Source: Desulfobacterales bacterium (GTDB lineage Bacteria; Desulfobacterota; Desulfobacteria; Desulfobacterales; SURF-7). Taken from it: DNA of 43,028 nt. Position numbers and translations under genes: made by a program. The notes under the pieces are model-generated. The model did no database searches and was not told where the DNA came from. It was given only the letters and a program-made list of their open reading frames with translations. Below, piece after piece: positions 7,259-17,107 of the stretch. Position 1 is the stretch's first letter, and every line of letters begins with the position of its first letter. The DNA lies in contig JABHLN010000021.1 of assembly GCA_018693105.1 (NCBI GenBank), positions 1 through 43,028 on the forward strand, written 5' to 3'.

Positions 7259-10200
7259 TTATTTTACATGTAACCGCTTTATATTCATATAGTAAAGAAT
7301 AGGTACAGTCATCCGTGAAAAAAGGAGAGAAGCTATCTCACCTGCCATCAGCGAAATTGCAAGCCCCTGAAAAATTGGATCAAAAAGAATAACCGAAGCA
7401 CCTACAACAACTGCAGCTGCTGTGAGCATCATAGGTCTGAAACGAATCGCACCGGCATCTACGACAGCTTGCTCAAGAGGTATTCCTTCATCAAGCCTGA
7501 GCTCAATAAAATCGACAAGAATAATTGAATTTCTCACAACAATTCCCGCACCCGCGATAAAACCTATCATGGATGTAGCTGTAAAAAAAGCATCTGCCAT
7601 CCAATGTGCCGGCAAAATCCCTATGAGGGAAAAAGGTATTGCGACCATAATTACAACCGGTGTAGTAAAAGATTGAAACCACCCTACCACAAGAACAAAG
7701 ATTAAAACGAGAACAACAGCAAATGCTATTCCCATATCTCTAAAAACTTCAAATGTAATATGCCACTCGCCATCCCATTTCATGGAATATTTCCTGTCAC
7801 TTTCAGGGATAGCCGAATCATACTGTTTAATTTTATAACCTTCGGGAAGAGAAATGGAATCAATTTTCTTCCGCATTTCTAAAATTGCGTAAACCGGGCT
7901 TTCAGTTACTCCTGCGACATCACCGATAACATGGACAACCGGCATTAAATTTTTATGATAGATACTTCTATCGTTAGCCCTCATAACAGGTGTAACAAGA
8001 GTAGAGAGTGGAACAAGGCTTCCGTCTGCAGCTGAAACTTTAATAGTTTCCAGTCTTTTTATACCAGCCCTTGCAGTCAATGGAAGTTGTATAATAATAG
8101 GCACATCTTCTTTTTCAACAGGTTGATGTAGCAGTCCTACCTGCCTGCCGCTTAATGCCAACTCAATAGTGTGTACTATACCCTCCACATTTATTCCATG
8201 CAGGGAAGCCTTTTCCCTGTCTACTTCAAAATCATATATCTGGTTTTCATCCTCCATATGCCAGTCAACATCCACAACTCCCGGTGTTTCTTCAAAAACT
8301 TTAATTATATTTAATGCGATTTCTCTCTGACGATTATAATCAGGCCCATAAACCTCGGCTACAATAGTTGAAAGGACCGGTGGTCCCGGAGGCACTTCTG
8401 CCACTTTTACTCTGGCATTATACTTTTCCGCAATTTTTACCAGATGTGGTCGAACACGTTTTGCAATATCATGACTCTGGTCTTTTCGATGTTTTTTCTC
8501 AGCAAGGTTCACTTGAATATCAGCAACATTCGTCCCTTCTCTTAAGAAGTAATGACGAACAAGTCCATTAAAATTAAACGGCCCCGATGTACCCACATAA
8601 ATTTCATAGTCCGTAACTTCGTTAACAGTCTTCAGATATTCTCCCATTTCCATGGAAGCAGATGCTGTTTCTTCTAGGGTTGCACTTTCAGGCATGTCTA
8701 TAATTACCTGGAACTCACTTTTATTGTCAAAAGGCAGCATTTTTACTTTAACAAGACCGAATAAAACCATTAAGCATGACAATGTTAAGAGAAGAACTAC
8801 TATCATTAGAAAAAGTAAGCGCCATCTCGGATTATTAATAAGAGGAGACATGATCCTTCTATATAAAAGTGTACTCCATCCCTCCTTTTCATGATCTCCG
8901 GGATCTCCTGTACTTGAACTCTTGATCAATCTTATTGACGCCCAGGGTGTAATAATAAAAGCAACTATCAAGGAAAAAATCATGGCAGCTGAAGCCCCGA
9001 CAGGTATTGGTCGCATATAAGGCCCCATCAGTCCGCCTACAAACGCCATAGGAAGAATAGCGCATATAACTGTCAATGTAGCAAGTATAGTCGGATTTCC
9101 CACTTCATCTACAGCTTCAATTGCCACTTCCATGGCCGGCCTATCGTTATTTTCAGGTAGTCTGAAATGACGAACAATATTTTCAACAATAACTATGGCA
9201 TCATCAACAAGAATACCAATAGAAAAAATTAATGCAAAAAGGGTAATCCGGTTAAGAGTATATCCATATATATAAAAAACAGATAATGTAAGAGCAAGGG
9301 TTACAGGTATTGCAAGTGCTACAACACCTGACTCCCTGCGACCAAGTGTAAACCATATCAAAAGAGTTACCGACACAACTGCTATCATCATGTGATATAA
9401 TAGTTCATTACTTTTTTCCCGGGCTGTTTCCCCATAATGCCGCGTTATGGTCATATTGAGGTTATCAGGTATAATTGTACCCCTTGAATTTTCAATTCTA
9501 TTAAGAATTTTTTCAGCTACAGATATAGCATTTGTACCTTTTCTCTTTGCTACTGTAATTGTAACCGCTGGGAAAATCTCTTTTTGGAGTCCCTTTTTAT
9601 CAATCCCTTTTTCACCGGCAGCAGGCCCCGTACCAAAAAAAACATAATTATCAGGCTCTCTTTGGCCATCCTTTACTTTTGCAACATCACGGAGATAAAC
9701 CGGTCTTCCGTTACTGAGACCGACAACAATGCTTTCAATATCATGAATATCTTTAAGAAAGCTCCCTGCATGAATAGAGATCTGCCCCTCACCGGAAGGG
9801 AATTCACCGACATCGCTTTCATAATTTGCAGCCTGAACAATTCCGGAAACTTTCATAAGATCAAGACCAAAAGCTGCCAACCGAACAGGATCAATATTTA
9901 TATCTACCTGTCTGCCCCCACCCCCAATTATATTTGTAATCGAGACATTATTTTCCCGTTTGGCAATATTTTCAACTTCTGCAGCAACCCGGCGAAGCAT
10001 ATAATGATCGAAATCATTACTCCAAAAAGTAAGGGCAAGAATCGGAACATCATCAATATATCTAGGTTTTATCAGTGGCTGGCTTGCCGCCCATGGGATT
10101 CGGTCCATGTTTGACATTAGTTTGGATTGAAGCCTTACAATAGCTTCCTCTTCATTCTGCCCAACATAAAAGCGAACAATAGCCATTGACATTCCAGGAC

Positions 10201-10474
10201 TTGAAGTGGAATAGACATATTCAACTCCGGGTATTTCCCAAAGCAGTTTTTCCATCGGGGAGGTAACCCTTTGTTCAACCTCTTTCGAACTTGCTCCCGG
10301 CATTTTTACAAAAACATCAACCATTGGAACAATGATCTGGGGCTCCTCTTCACGCGGAAGTGCAATTACAGAGGCAATTCCCAAAAGGATTGAAGCAATG
10401 ATTATAAGTGGTGTAAGTTTTGAATCTATAAAATATTCTGCAGTCTTTCCAGCAATACCCTTTTTTGTATTCAT
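7259..10474 (-). CDS. RND efflux pump inner-membrane permease
   Basis: A 1071-residue proton-driven RND transporter of the inner membrane. TM1 lies near residues 21-39, two large periplasmic porter regions follow TM1 and TM7, and the TM4 motif [13 protein letters not shown] (Asp424, Asp425) holds the proton-relay aspartates, as in HAE-type AcrB-like pumps rather than the heavy-metal (CzcA) type. The C-terminal half repeats the pattern ([31 protein letters not shown]). It overlaps the adaptor gene by 4 bp (ATGA), so the two are cotranslated. No outer-membrane channel gene or regulator is seen nearby, so the substrate cannot be guessed; a shared TolC-like protein must be encoded elsewhere. Confidence 0.95.
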   Translation of the reverse strand: MNTKKGIAGKTAEYFIDSKLTPLIIIASILLGIASVIALPREEEPQIIVPMVDVFVKMPGASSKEVEQRVTSPMEKLLWEIPGVEYVYSTSSPGMSMAIVRFYVGQNEEEAIVRLQSKLMSNMDRIPWAASQPLIKPRYIDDVPILALTFWSNDFDHYMLRRVAAEVENIAKRENNVSITNIIGGGGRQVDINIDPVRLAAFGLDLMKVSGIVQAANYESDVGEFPSGEGQISIHAGSFLKDIHDIESIVVGLSNGRPVYLRDVAKVKDGQREPDNYVFFGTGPAAGEKGIDKKGLQKEIFPAVTITVAKRKGTNAISVAEKILNRIENSRGTIIPDNLNMTITRHYGETAREKSNELLYHMMIAVVSVTLLIWFTLGRRESGVVALAIPVTLALTLSVFYIYGYTLNRITLFALIFSIGILVDDAIVIVENIVRHFRLPENNDRPAMEVAIEAVDEVGNPTILATLTVICAILPMAFVGGLMGPYMRPIPVGASAAMIFSLIVAFIITPWASIRLIKSSSTGDPGDHEKEGWSTLLYRRIMSPLINNPRWRLLFLMIVVLLLTLSCLMVLFGLVKVKMLPFDNKSEFQVIIDMPESATLEETASASMEMGEYLKTVNEVTDYEIYVGTSGPFNFNGLVRHYFLREGTNVADIQVNLAEKKHRKDQSHDIAKRVRPHLVKIAEKYNARVKVAEVPPGPPVLSTIVAEVYGPDYNRQREIALNIIKVFEETPGVVDVDWHMEDENQIYDFEVDREKASLHGINVEGIVHTIELALSGRQVGLLHQPVEKEDVPIIIQLPLTARAGIKRLETIKVSAADGSLVPLSTLVTPVMRANDRSIYHKNLMPVVHVIGDVAGVTESPVYAILEMRKKIDSISLPEGYKIKQYDSAIPESDRKYSMKWDGEWHITFEVFRDMGIAFAVVLVLIFVLVVGWFQSFTTPVVIMVAIPFSLIGILPAHWMADAFFTATSMIGFIAGAGIVVRNSIILVDFIELRLDEGIPLEQAVVDAGAIRFRPMMLTAAAVVVGASVILFDPIFQGLAISLMAGEIASLLFSRMTVPILYYMNIKRLHVK

Positions 10475-11637
10475 TTAGCTGTCCCCAAAATCACTCCATC
10501 CTCAATTTCCGGTGAAGGTGCTACTATATATCTATCCCCTGCCCTTATACCCGAAATAACCTCTATAAGGTCCTTAAAAACTCTACCGGTTCGTATAATC
10601 CGAAAGTGAACAATATTTTTTTCATCTACAAGATAAAATCCTGTTAGTTGTCCATTGCGTAATACCGAGTTTTCAGGTATCAAGATCATCCCCGCTTCTC
10701 CTACAGGTATGGCTACTCTGGCAAAAACACCTGAACGAAACTTCTGGTTGTCCGGAAGTGCGACCTTTATTCTAAATGATCTGCTTTTTTTATCTGCAGC
10801 AGGATCTATCCTGCCGACTATACCTTTTACAGATTCCTCCTGAAGAGAAGGTATTGACACACTTGCTTTCTGCCCAAGCCTTATTGACTCTATGTGCTCT
10901 TCGGGTATATCAAGAGTTACACAAAAAGCACCTTTTTTTTCGAGTGTTAAAATAGGTGTACCCGGAGATACCAGATCGCCGATATCTATCATTTTTAAAG
11001 TAATTTTTCCTGAATACGGGGCGATAACATTCGCATCCTTTTTCCTGGCTTTTGCAGATTCAACAGATGCTTCAGCCTGCTGCACCCTGTGTTTTCCAGC
11101 TTCAATAAGCTCTTGTGTCTGATTAAGTGAAGCCTTGGATTGCCTGTATCGCGCATCTACTTCATCATATTTCTGGCGGCTTACTGATTTTTCATTTAAC
11201 AGTATTTTATACCTGTTAAATGTTGATTTAGCCAGCTCTGCACCTGCAACAGCAGATTCACGGGAAGATTGAGCTGATTTTAAAGCTCTTCTTGCCTCTT
11301 TCAGCCCAGCCTCCGCTTTTCGTAAATTTGCAGAAACCTGACGATCATCAAGCTCAACAAGAAGGTCTCCTTTTTCAACGAAATCACCTTCACGTACATG
11401 TATTGATTTCACAGCACCCATGATCTCGCCTGAAATAGTACTAGTTGTTCTCGCATTAACAGTCCCTACAGCTTCATATAAAAAGGGCTGTTTACTAATT
11501 GAAGCTACGGCAACAGAAGCTTTAACAATTTTTCTGTTTTCTTTTTTTATATTTCCAGGTTCTATCTTTTCTGAACAACCTGCCGAAATAATAAAGACAC
11601 AGAAAAATAAAATTCTCATAAAATGAATTATCCACAT
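10471..11637 (-). CDS. RND periplasmic adaptor lipoprotein
   Basis: A membrane-fusion protein linking the inner-membrane pump to an outer-membrane channel. An N-terminal lipoprotein signal (hydrophobic stretch then ISAGC, lipidated Cys21) precedes the two biotinyl-lipoyl-like halves ([15 protein letters not shown] and [16 protein letters not shown]), which enclose an Ala/Glu/Lys-rich coiled coil at about residues 95-200, then beta-barrel and membrane-proximal domains. The length of 388 is normal. ATG at 11637 is preferred to the GTG 9 bases upstream because GGTGG lies five bases before it. It is the first gene of the pump operon. Confidence 0.92.
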   Translation of the reverse strand: MWIIHFMRILFFCVFIISAGCSEKIEPGNIKKENRKIVKASVAVASISKQPFLYEAVGTVNARTTSTISGEIMGAVKSIHVREGDFVEKGDLLVELDDRQVSANLRKAEAGLKEARRALKSAQSSRESAVAGAELAKSTFNRYKILLNEKSVSRQKYDEVDARYRQSKASLNQTQELIEAGKHRVQQAEASVESAKARKKDANVIAPYSGKITLKMIDIGDLVSPGTPILTLEKKGAFCVTLDIPEEHIESIRLGQKASVSIPSLQEESVKGIVGRIDPAADKKSRSFRIKVALPDNQKFRSGVFARVAIPVGEAGMILIPENSVLRNGQLTGFYLVDEKNIVHFRIIRTGRVFKDLIEVISGIRAGDRYIVAPSPEIEDGVILGTAK

Positions 11638-11670
11638 GATATCCACCGGTTATAAAGAGTTTATCAAAAT

Positions 11671-12015
11671 TTAAAATGTTATTATTTCAAAACCTGCTTG
11701 ACGATAACCTTCCATGCCGGGATGCCCTGAAAAGTCTCCAACAATTTTCAGATCTTGTTCTTCAACAGATTTTAGTTGACCAGGCTTACCGGCACATGCT
11801 CTGCATACACCTTCAATAAGTCCTTTATTTTTTATCTTTTCCCAAAGATTGTTCAAAGGATTATCTTTACTGGCAAGCGCAGGAAGAAGATTTACTGAAC
11901 TACCTTCAATTATTATTTTAACTTCACCCCTTTCTCATGCATATCAAGTGCATTCAAAAGAACGTGAATAAAAAACATTAGATCCCCATCAATAAAAGAA
12001 TAGTGCCGTTTTTGG
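11671..12015 (-). pseudogene. DsrE-like small protein gene broken by frameshifts
   Basis: The last ~84 codons are open and read EVKIIIEGSS...GVCRACAGKPG...YRQAGFEIITF, typical of cytoplasmic DsrE/DsrF-like sulfur-relay proteins. They have no ATG (only an internal TTG) and run into a stop at 11935. The preceding sequence in another frame reads DGDLMFFIHVLLNALDMHEKG, which fits the N-terminal half of the same family, and in a third frame KTALFF fits the first strand. Two frame changes, near 11930 and near 11998, would restore one protein of ~115 residues. Either the gene is decayed or the assembly has errors at the G-run (AAAGGGG) and T-run. Confidence 0.65.
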
Positions 12016-12046
12016 TATAATAACCTAACATATTAATACCAACTGA

Positions 12047-12080
12047 CCCCCAGCAGGTTTCATTGGAAACCGTTTGGGGG
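12047..12080. terminator. Hairpin downstream of reverse rubrerythrin
   Basis: Nested inverted repeats CCCCCA...TGGGGG and GGTTTC...GAAACC form a two-part stem about 85 bp past the reverse rubrerythrin stop. No U-tract follows on either strand, so its role as a terminator is uncertain. Confidence 0.45.
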
Positions 12081-12163
12081 CAGTAACTCATGTGGTAAAT
12101 TCTAAATTCATTAGTTCTTTGTAAACAAAGATTCAGGGATTCACATCATTATCTGTATATTGA

Positions 12164-12712
12164 TTAACCTCCGAAATATCTTTTCAACAATCCTTCAAAA
12201 GCTTTTCCGTGTCGTGCCTCATCTTTGCACATTTCATGAACAGTATCATGAATGGCATCAAGGTTAAGCTGTTTTGCCTTGGTTGCAATATCTTTCTTGC
12301 CCTTGCAAGCTCCATATTCAGCTTGAACTCTTGCATTTAGATTAGCCTTCGTGTCAGCCTCAAGGACTTCACCCAAAAGTTCGGCAAATCTTGCAGCATG
12401 ATCCGCCTCTTCAAATGCAATCTTTTTATATGCTTCTGCAACTTCAGGGTACCCCTCTCTATCCGCCTGACGGCTCATGGCAAGATACATTCCTACTTCA
12501 GTACATTCTCCTGTAAAATTAGCCCTCAAGCCTTCAAGTATTTCCTCATCAACTCCTTTTGCAACACCAATAACATGTCCGTCAGCCCATTCAAGAGCCC
12601 CACCTGTCATTTCATTGAACTTTTCCGCAACTGCATTGCATTGAGGACAGTTGTCCGGTGGGCTGTCACCTTTATGAACATAACCACATACTGAACATGT
12701 AAACTTTTTCAT
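12164..12712 (-). CDS. Reverse rubrerythrin (N-terminal rubredoxin domain)
   Basis: A cytoplasmic peroxidase that reduces H2O2 to water at a diiron site with electrons taken in through rubredoxin. The order of domains is reversed relative to classical rubrerythrin: the Fe(Cys)4 site (Cys6, Cys9, Cys22, Cys25; [14 protein letters not shown]) is N-terminal and the four-helix diiron domain follows, with ligand motifs in [18 protein letters not shown] and CKDEARHG. Such proteins were described as H2O2- and O2-responsive in Clostridium. The internal ATG at 12712 is chosen since GGAG lies eight bases before it. It appears monocistronic. Confidence 0.93.
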   Translation of the reverse strand: MKKFTCSVCGYVHKGDSPPDNCPQCNAVAEKFNEMTGGALEWADGHVIGVAKGVDEEILEGLRANFTGECTEVGMYLAMSRQADREGYPEVAEAYKKIAFEEADHAARFAELLGEVLEADTKANLNARVQAEYGACKGKKDIATKAKQLNLDAIHDTVHEMCKDEARHGKAFEGLLKRYFGG

Positions 12713-12733
12713 TTTCTTCTCTCCTTTCATATC

Positions 12734-12748
12734 TTGTAATAGTTATTA
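12734..12748. promoter_or_regulatory. Possible PerR-like box before reverse rubrerythrin
   Basis: TTGTAATAGTTATTA matches 11 of 14 positions of TTATAATNATTATAA and lies about 20-35 bases upstream of the start codon. It is one of three such matches before peroxide-defence genes here; AT-richness weakens each one. Confidence 0.25.
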
Positions 12749-13374
12749 AATAAATTTTCATTAAGACCTTTGCATATTACTATTTTTTATCCTCTTTCCA
12801 TATCAGGCTCAATCTTAATCAACTAAATAATCTATGCATTTATTTGGTTAAAATCTAAACCTTTAGTGAAATGAATAAAAATAATGTTTTCCAAATATCT
12901 CAATGTATTATTAAATTAGTTTATACAATCATAAACTTCTCTTACATAAGATCAAGATTCATGCCAATTCACAATAATTTATGAGTAAATATTTTTTTTA
13001 AAAAAAACAATGAAGCATAGTACAAATTAATTAAAATAAAGATTCTAAACTAAATGGAAGGGACTGATATTTCTATATTAAAAGCCAAAAGAACATTTTT
13101 TATAAATACTATTCTCAAATCTTCAAGTAAAGGAAAAAATTAACATCAAAGCTTTTAATCAAAATTATTTTTTAAAAAATCCTAAATTGTGTGTCTCAAT
13201 AGTATAGCAGAGACATATTCGTATCAACATTTGAATATGTTAAAGTTGTGGTCAATAAATATCATGAGTTTTTATAATATCAAATTATGAGGGATTTTAT
13301 AAGAAATAGTCGCAATTTCTAACTGAGGTGGAATTGGAAATCTTTAAAAACCTTACACAAGAACTCTTCTATTG
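12749..13374. other. AT-rich intergenic stretch
   Basis: About 630 bp without a credible gene on either strand. The only structure I noticed is a small inverted repeat, TGTCTC-12 nt-GAGACA, near 13192-13215. It must hold the promoter of the reverse rubrerythrin gene in its left part. Confidence 0.6.
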
Positions 13375-13566
13375 TTATTCAGTTTTGTTTTTTTCGCAAA
13401 TATTGCATGATGTGTCGCTGATTTTTTTTAAACATATACTGCACCTGTCATTGCTACACATCTGACATAAGAAGCAGTCTTTACAATTATTTTTTTTTCC
13501 GGAGCCCGACTTGTCTTCAGGTACAAAAACCGTCCCTTTTAGTCCGGGAACTTTTATAAAAGGCAT
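13375..13566 (-). CDS. Small cysteine-rich protein
   Basis: I do not recognise a named family. The 63 residues begin MPFIKVPGLKGTVFVPED and then pack eight cysteines into the C-terminal half: Cys28, 31, 34, 37 (a C-x2-C-x2-C-x2-C ladder), 42, 45, 54 and 57. This could bind two metals or an Fe-S cluster, but lacks the Pro of ferredoxins. I prefer the ATG at 13566 over a TTG 12 bases upstream; neither has a clear ribosome site. It lies just downstream of cydB on the same strand (gap reading right to left 65 bp), with a fragment of repeat family 1 directly upstream. Confidence 0.6.
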   Translation of the reverse strand: MPFIKVPGLKGTVFVPEDKSGSGKKNNCKDCFLCQMCSNDRCSICLKKISDTSCNICEKNKTE

Positions 13567-13583
13567 ATTATTTTTCAAAAAAA

Positions 13584-13600
13584 TGATGCACTCGTAAAAT
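13584..13600. repeat. Fragment of repeat family 1 terminus
   Basis: TGATGCACTCGTAAAAT matches the family 1 terminal repeat (TGATGAACTCGTAAAAAG) apart from two positions. No second end is visible, so this is a solo terminus or a remnant. Confidence 0.5.
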
Positions 13601-13631
13601 AAAACCGGTAGACAGTTAACACACCATGGCC

Positions 13632-14648
13632 TTAATATTCCAGGTCATCATCTGTTATTTTGAATTTAAACAGATTGTATACCCACACCTGGTAAGCAAT
13701 AACTACCGGTATAACAATAACAACAATAGTAAGCATTATTTTCAAAGTCAATGGACTTGATGAAGCATTAAATGCTGTCAAACTGACTTCAGGTTCCATA
13801 CTTGAAGGAAACATATTCGGGAAAAGTCCTATAATTCCAAAGAATGTAGTTCCTGCTATGGTAAGCCCGGATGAAAACCATGCCTTGAAGAAGGCTCTCT
13901 TATTTATAAAAAACCTTGTTCCCATAAGAGCTGCTACTGTTATCAGAATTACAATAAAAAGGGCGGGACTGGCAAAATAATTATTATAAAGAGTTGTTGT
14001 AAATAAAGTAGCAAACAGAAACGCTACAGCAACAAAAAGAAGAAACGGCCAGATCTTTTCTGATGCATTAACAGCCCTTTCGTAAAGGTCTCCTTCTGTT
14101 TTGATACATAGCCATAAGGAACCATGTTCAAGGAACAATAAAAGGAAAAGGGCTCCCCCCAAAAGACCGTATGGGTTTAATAATGTAAAAAGAGTCCCAT
14201 GGAATACGCCATTACCGTCAAAGGGAATCCCTTGAAAAATATTTGCAAATGCCACTCCGAATAAAAGGGCAGGAGTAAAGCTTCCTACAACAAAACATAT
14301 ATCCCAGATTTTTTTCCATTTAGGATTATCGATCTTACCTCTGAATTCAAATGACACACCTCTTAGAATGAGAGCAAAAAGTATTATCATAAGCGGGGAG
14401 TATAGTGTAGAAAACATTACAGCATATACTTTCGGAAATGCTGCAAAAGTAACACCTCCTGCAGTTATTAACCAGACCTCATTTCCGTCCCAAAGCGGTC
14501 CAAGCGAGTTCATCATAACCCTTTTATCATTTTCATTTTTTCCCAGAAACGGATAAAGACTACCCACACCAAAATCAAACCCATCTGTCATAAAAAAGAC
14601 AGCCCATAACAGACCCCATATAAAAAACCATATTGATTCTATCAACAT
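13632..14648 (-). CDS. cydB: Cytochrome bd quinol oxidase subunit II
   Basis: A 338-residue polytopic inner-membrane subunit pairing with CydA. The N-terminus (WFFIWGLLWAVFFMTDGFDFGVG) and LGPLWDGNEVWLI motif are characteristic. There are about eight hydrophobic segments. It follows cydA by 39 bp on the same strand with a GGGGGG ribosome site. In strict anaerobes this high-affinity oxidase removes O2 at the membrane using menaquinol. A cydX-like small subunit was not recognised. Confidence 0.95.
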   Translation of the reverse strand: MLIESIWFFIWGLLWAVFFMTDGFDFGVGSLYPFLGKNENDKRVMMNSLGPLWDGNEVWLITAGGVTFAAFPKVYAVMFSTLYSPLMIILFALILRGVSFEFRGKIDNPKWKKIWDICFVVGSFTPALLFGVAFANIFQGIPFDGNGVFHGTLFTLLNPYGLLGGALFLLLFLEHGSLWLCIKTEGDLYERAVNASEKIWPFLLFVAVAFLFATLFTTTLYNNYFASPALFIVILITVAALMGTRFFINKRAFFKAWFSSGLTIAGTTFFGIIGLFPNMFPSSMEPEVSLTAFNASSSPLTLKIMLTIVVIVIPVVIAYQVWVYNLFKFKITDDDLEY

Positions 14649-14687
14649 TTTCCCCCCGGTATTTATATCAAATAATCTATTAAAACA

Positions 14688-15992
14688 TTAAACTTTATCA
14701 GGTCCTTTTCTTGCATTTGTCCATATGAGGTAAAAGCCCACTGCTCCAAGAAGACCATAAACAAGAACAAAAGAAATGAGAGTCGTTAATACCTGGCCCG
14801 ACGTTATCGGAGAAACAGCATCACTTGTTTTCATTATACCGTATACAATCCAGGGTTGCCGTCCTACTTCAGCAACAATCCAGCCCATTTCTATTGCAAT
14901 GTAAGGAAGTGGTATTGAAAGCATTAACATTTTAAGGTACCAGGTTTTTTCCGTAAGCCTATCCTTAAAAAACCATCCAAGCAAAGTCATAAGACAAAAA
15001 TAAAATCCAAGTCCCACCATTATTTTAAAAGCCGAGTAAGTGATTAAAACAGGGGGCCTTTCATCTTTCGGAATGTCCTTCAGCCCGATAACTTCTGCGT
15101 TAATGTCATGGTGGGCAAGAAGGCTGAGCATTCCTGGTATAGGACCTATTTCGATTATGTTTCGCTCATTTTCTTGATCAGGAATTGCGAAAAGGTACAT
15201 GGGCGCTTTCTTTGAAGTCTCCCAGTGTGCATCAAGAGCTGCAAGTTTTGCAGGTTGACTTTCCGCAAGATCCGCACCATGAAGATGCCCTTCAAAAGCT
15301 TCAAAAAATGAAAAAACAAGACCAAGAACGAGGGCAATTTTAAAAGATCTTGTAAAAAACTCTATGTTCTGTTTTTTCAGTAAATGATATGCGCTTATAC
15401 CCATAATAAAAAAAGAGCTTAAAATATAAGCTGCGCTTATTGTATGAAAGAACTCAAGAATGGCGAATTTTTGTGTCAATATTGCAAAGAAATCTGTGAG
15501 TTCCGCCCTTCCGTTTCTTATTGTATATCCTACAGGATGCTGCATCCAGGCATTTGCTGCTATGATCCATATTCCAGAAAAAGTACCGGCAAAAGCAATC
15601 AGCCACATCACTATAGCATGAGCTTTTTTTGAAATTTTATTCCACCCGAAAACCCATACGCCTATAAGTGTAGATTCGAGGAAAAAGGCTACCGATGCTT
15701 CAATTGCTAGAAGAGACCCGAATATATCACCTACGTAGGCAGAGTATCTGGACCAGTTTGTACCGAACTGAAATTCCAGCGTAATACCGGTTACAATCCC
15801 CAATGCAAAGTTAATCAGGAAAAGCTTGCCCCAGAATTTAGTCATTCTCAAGTATGTCTCATCTTCGGTTTTAACATACATTGTTTCCATATATGCAATA
15901 AGTATGGACAAACCAAGAGTAAGAGGAACAAAAAGAAAATGAAACATTGTTGCGGCAGCAAACTGCAAACGTGAAAGGACTTCTACACTCAT
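14688..15992 (-). CDS. cydA: Cytochrome bd quinol oxidase subunit I
   Basis: The haem-bearing subunit oxidises quinol and reduces O2 to water. Visible residues by E. coli counterpart: His18 (haem b595/d axial, H19), His183 and Met325 (b558 ligands, H186 and M393), Glu98 and Glu106 (proton path, E99 and E107), GRQPW at 377-381, and a short quinol loop with QPAKLAAL, Lys249 (K252). The position of E. coli Glu257 is Asp254 here, and Arg391 is Lys323. The 434-residue length is the short-Q-loop form. The ATG at 15992 has AGGAG before it and gives the conserved start; an open frame 38 codons longer is not used. Confidence 0.95.
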   Translation of the reverse strand: MSVEVLSRLQFAAATMFHFLFVPLTLGLSILIAYMETMYVKTEDETYLRMTKFWGKLFLINFALGIVTGITLEFQFGTNWSRYSAYVGDIFGSLLAIEASVAFFLESTLIGVWVFGWNKISKKAHAIVMWLIAFAGTFSGIWIIAANAWMQHPVGYTIRNGRAELTDFFAILTQKFAILEFFHTISAAYILSSFFIMGISAYHLLKKQNIEFFTRSFKIALVLGLVFSFFEAFEGHLHGADLAESQPAKLAALDAHWETSKKAPMYLFAIPDQENERNIIEIGPIPGMLSLLAHHDINAEVIGLKDIPKDERPPVLITYSAFKIMVGLGFYFCLMTLLGWFFKDRLTEKTWYLKMLMLSIPLPYIAIEMGWIVAEVGRQPWIVYGIMKTSDAVSPITSGQVLTTLISFVLVYGLLGAVGFYLIWTNARKGPDKV

Positions 15993-16096
15993 CCTATAAT
16001 CTCCTTGCAATAAGATTAAGAAATATACACACCAGTTTATTATCCATTGGGATATTTTAACATATAAGGAAGCATTATGAAAAAACAAATTCTCTT

Positions 16097-16116
16097 GATT
16101 TAGCAATTAGCTAATC
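16097..16116. promoter_or_regulatory. Imperfect palindrome upstream of cydAB
   Basis: GATTTAGCAATTAGCTAATC reads as GATT-AGC with its inverse GCT-AATC around a short centre, about 105 bp upstream of the cydA start. It could be an operator for a redox regulator, but no known consensus is matched. Confidence 0.3.
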
Positions 16117-16277
16117 ATCGGCTGAAAGTCACATCAACCTATGATTAACAATTCAATATTATTTCTTCACACCCTTATATAAAACTTGTCAGGAATTAAA
16201 ATCTGATGCGTTCATGAAACTTTTATAAATAAAACTCTTTCGGCCCTGAGGTATTCAAAAAACAATTGGCCGCAGTT

Positions 16278-16712
16278 TTACATGATTTTTTTAGCTATTT
16301 CACGACCGTATTCATGAGCCATATTTAATGCTCCGCCAATACCGACTTTTTTAAGCATTAAAGCACCACCGGTCATATCCATTTTTAAAACATGCTTCAT
16401 TGTATCAAAAATTCTCTCGGGGGCTTCACCACTCCACCCAAAAGCACCGAAAGATCCGCCGACCTTACCTTCAAGATCTACCTTCTCGGCGAGAAACAAC
16501 AAAGTCTTCATGCTTTGCATCATTTCGCCATGGTATGTGGCAGAACCAAAGACATAGGCATCAAAACCCTTGAGATCAATCTCTTTTTTTATATTTTCTG
16601 CTTTTGCCAATGTGACATCAGCTCCAGCCATCCTAAGTCCTTCTGCTATAAGCTCACCAATACGAGCAGTTTCTCCAGTTCTTGTTATATAAACTATTAG
16701 GACTTTTGGCAT
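16278..16712 (-). CDS. Flavodoxin family protein
   Basis: A 144-residue cytoplasmic FMN electron carrier. The phosphate loop TRTGETA (residues 10-16), the middle FMN loop GSATYHGEM and the late loop GSFGAFGWSGEAP are present. The last loop is closely similar to the one in the C-terminal domain of the flavodiiron protein at 4279 (GSFGWSGES), so this looks like a free-standing relative of that domain rather than a classical acidic flavodoxin. It follows the rubredoxin-like gene by 13 bp on the same strand with a GGAG site, so the two are very probably one operon. Confidence 0.88.
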   Translation of the reverse strand: MPKVLIVYITRTGETARIGELIAEGLRMAGADVTLAKAENIKKEIDLKGFDAYVFGSATYHGEMMQSMKTLLFLAEKVDLEGKVGGSFGAFGWSGEAPERIFDTMKHVLKMDMTGGALMLKKVGIGGALNMAHEYGREIAKKIM

Positions 16713-16725
16713 AATATATTCTCCG

Positions 16726-16881
16726 CTATTTTATCCTGTTATCTGTTCCCTGGGTATCGCAATCAGGTGTATAACAGCTATTATCTATAAACTCGCATTT
16801 CTGTTTGCAGGATGGGCACTCTTCAGGAGGAACATCAGCCTCCATTGAATATCCACAATTGGAACATATCCACTTAGTCAT
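16726..16881 (-). CDS. Rubredoxin-like small protein
   Basis: The 51 residues begin MTKWICSNCGYSMEADVPPEECPSC, with Cys6-x2-Cys9 and Cys22-x2-Cys25, the shorter loop spacing found in rubrerythrin-type rubredoxin domains. Three more cysteines (29, 36, 41; KCEF, SCYTPDC) follow, an extension I have seen in rubredoxin-like proteins of anaerobes. AAAGGAG precedes the ATG. It is presumably an electron carrier paired with the adjacent flavodoxin or with the rubrerythrins and desulfoferrodoxin upstream. Confidence 0.85.
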   Translation of the reverse strand: MTKWICSNCGYSMEADVPPEECPSCKQKCEFIDNSCYTPDCDTQGTDNRIK

Positions 16882-16927
16882 ATTAATAACTCCTTTATTT
16901 AGGTTTCTTTACTTAGCTCATGAATCA

Positions 16928-16968
16928 GGGAGTTTTTTCAAAACCTTCAAGAAGGTTAAAAAACTCCC
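16928..16968. terminator. Long hairpin between desulfoferrodoxin and rubredoxin-like gene
   Basis: GGGAGTTTTTT and AAAAAACTCCC form the outer stem and AACCTTC/GAAGGTT the inner one, almost perfectly paired over 41 nt. It lies 140 bp past the desulfoferrodoxin stop and about 45 bp before the next start. The U-run is within the stem, not after it, so it could act as terminator, attenuator or processing site. Confidence 0.5.
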
Positions 16969-17107
16969 CACCCCCTATTCTGATTAACAGTATAATATAA
17001 ATTTATCACTATAAGTTTTAACAACCTACCCGCTAAATTTACTATACCCGGTGAATAAGTATTAGTTATAAAATCTTGCATCTTAAAGAGCTGAATATTT
17101 TATTTTA

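Noticed and set aside
7259-11637. Heavy-metal (CzcA/CusA) efflux system
   Set aside because: The TM4 motif has Asp-Asp ([10 protein letters not shown]) as in hydrophobe/amphiphile exporters, and no metal-binding repeats are seen.
13192-13215. Small inverted repeat TGTCTC...GAGACA
   Set aside because: Short arms in a very AT-rich gap far from a start codon; likely chance.
15993-16106. N-terminal extension of CydA
   Set aside because: The conserved CydA start and a good AGGAG site are at the internal ATG; the extension has no support.
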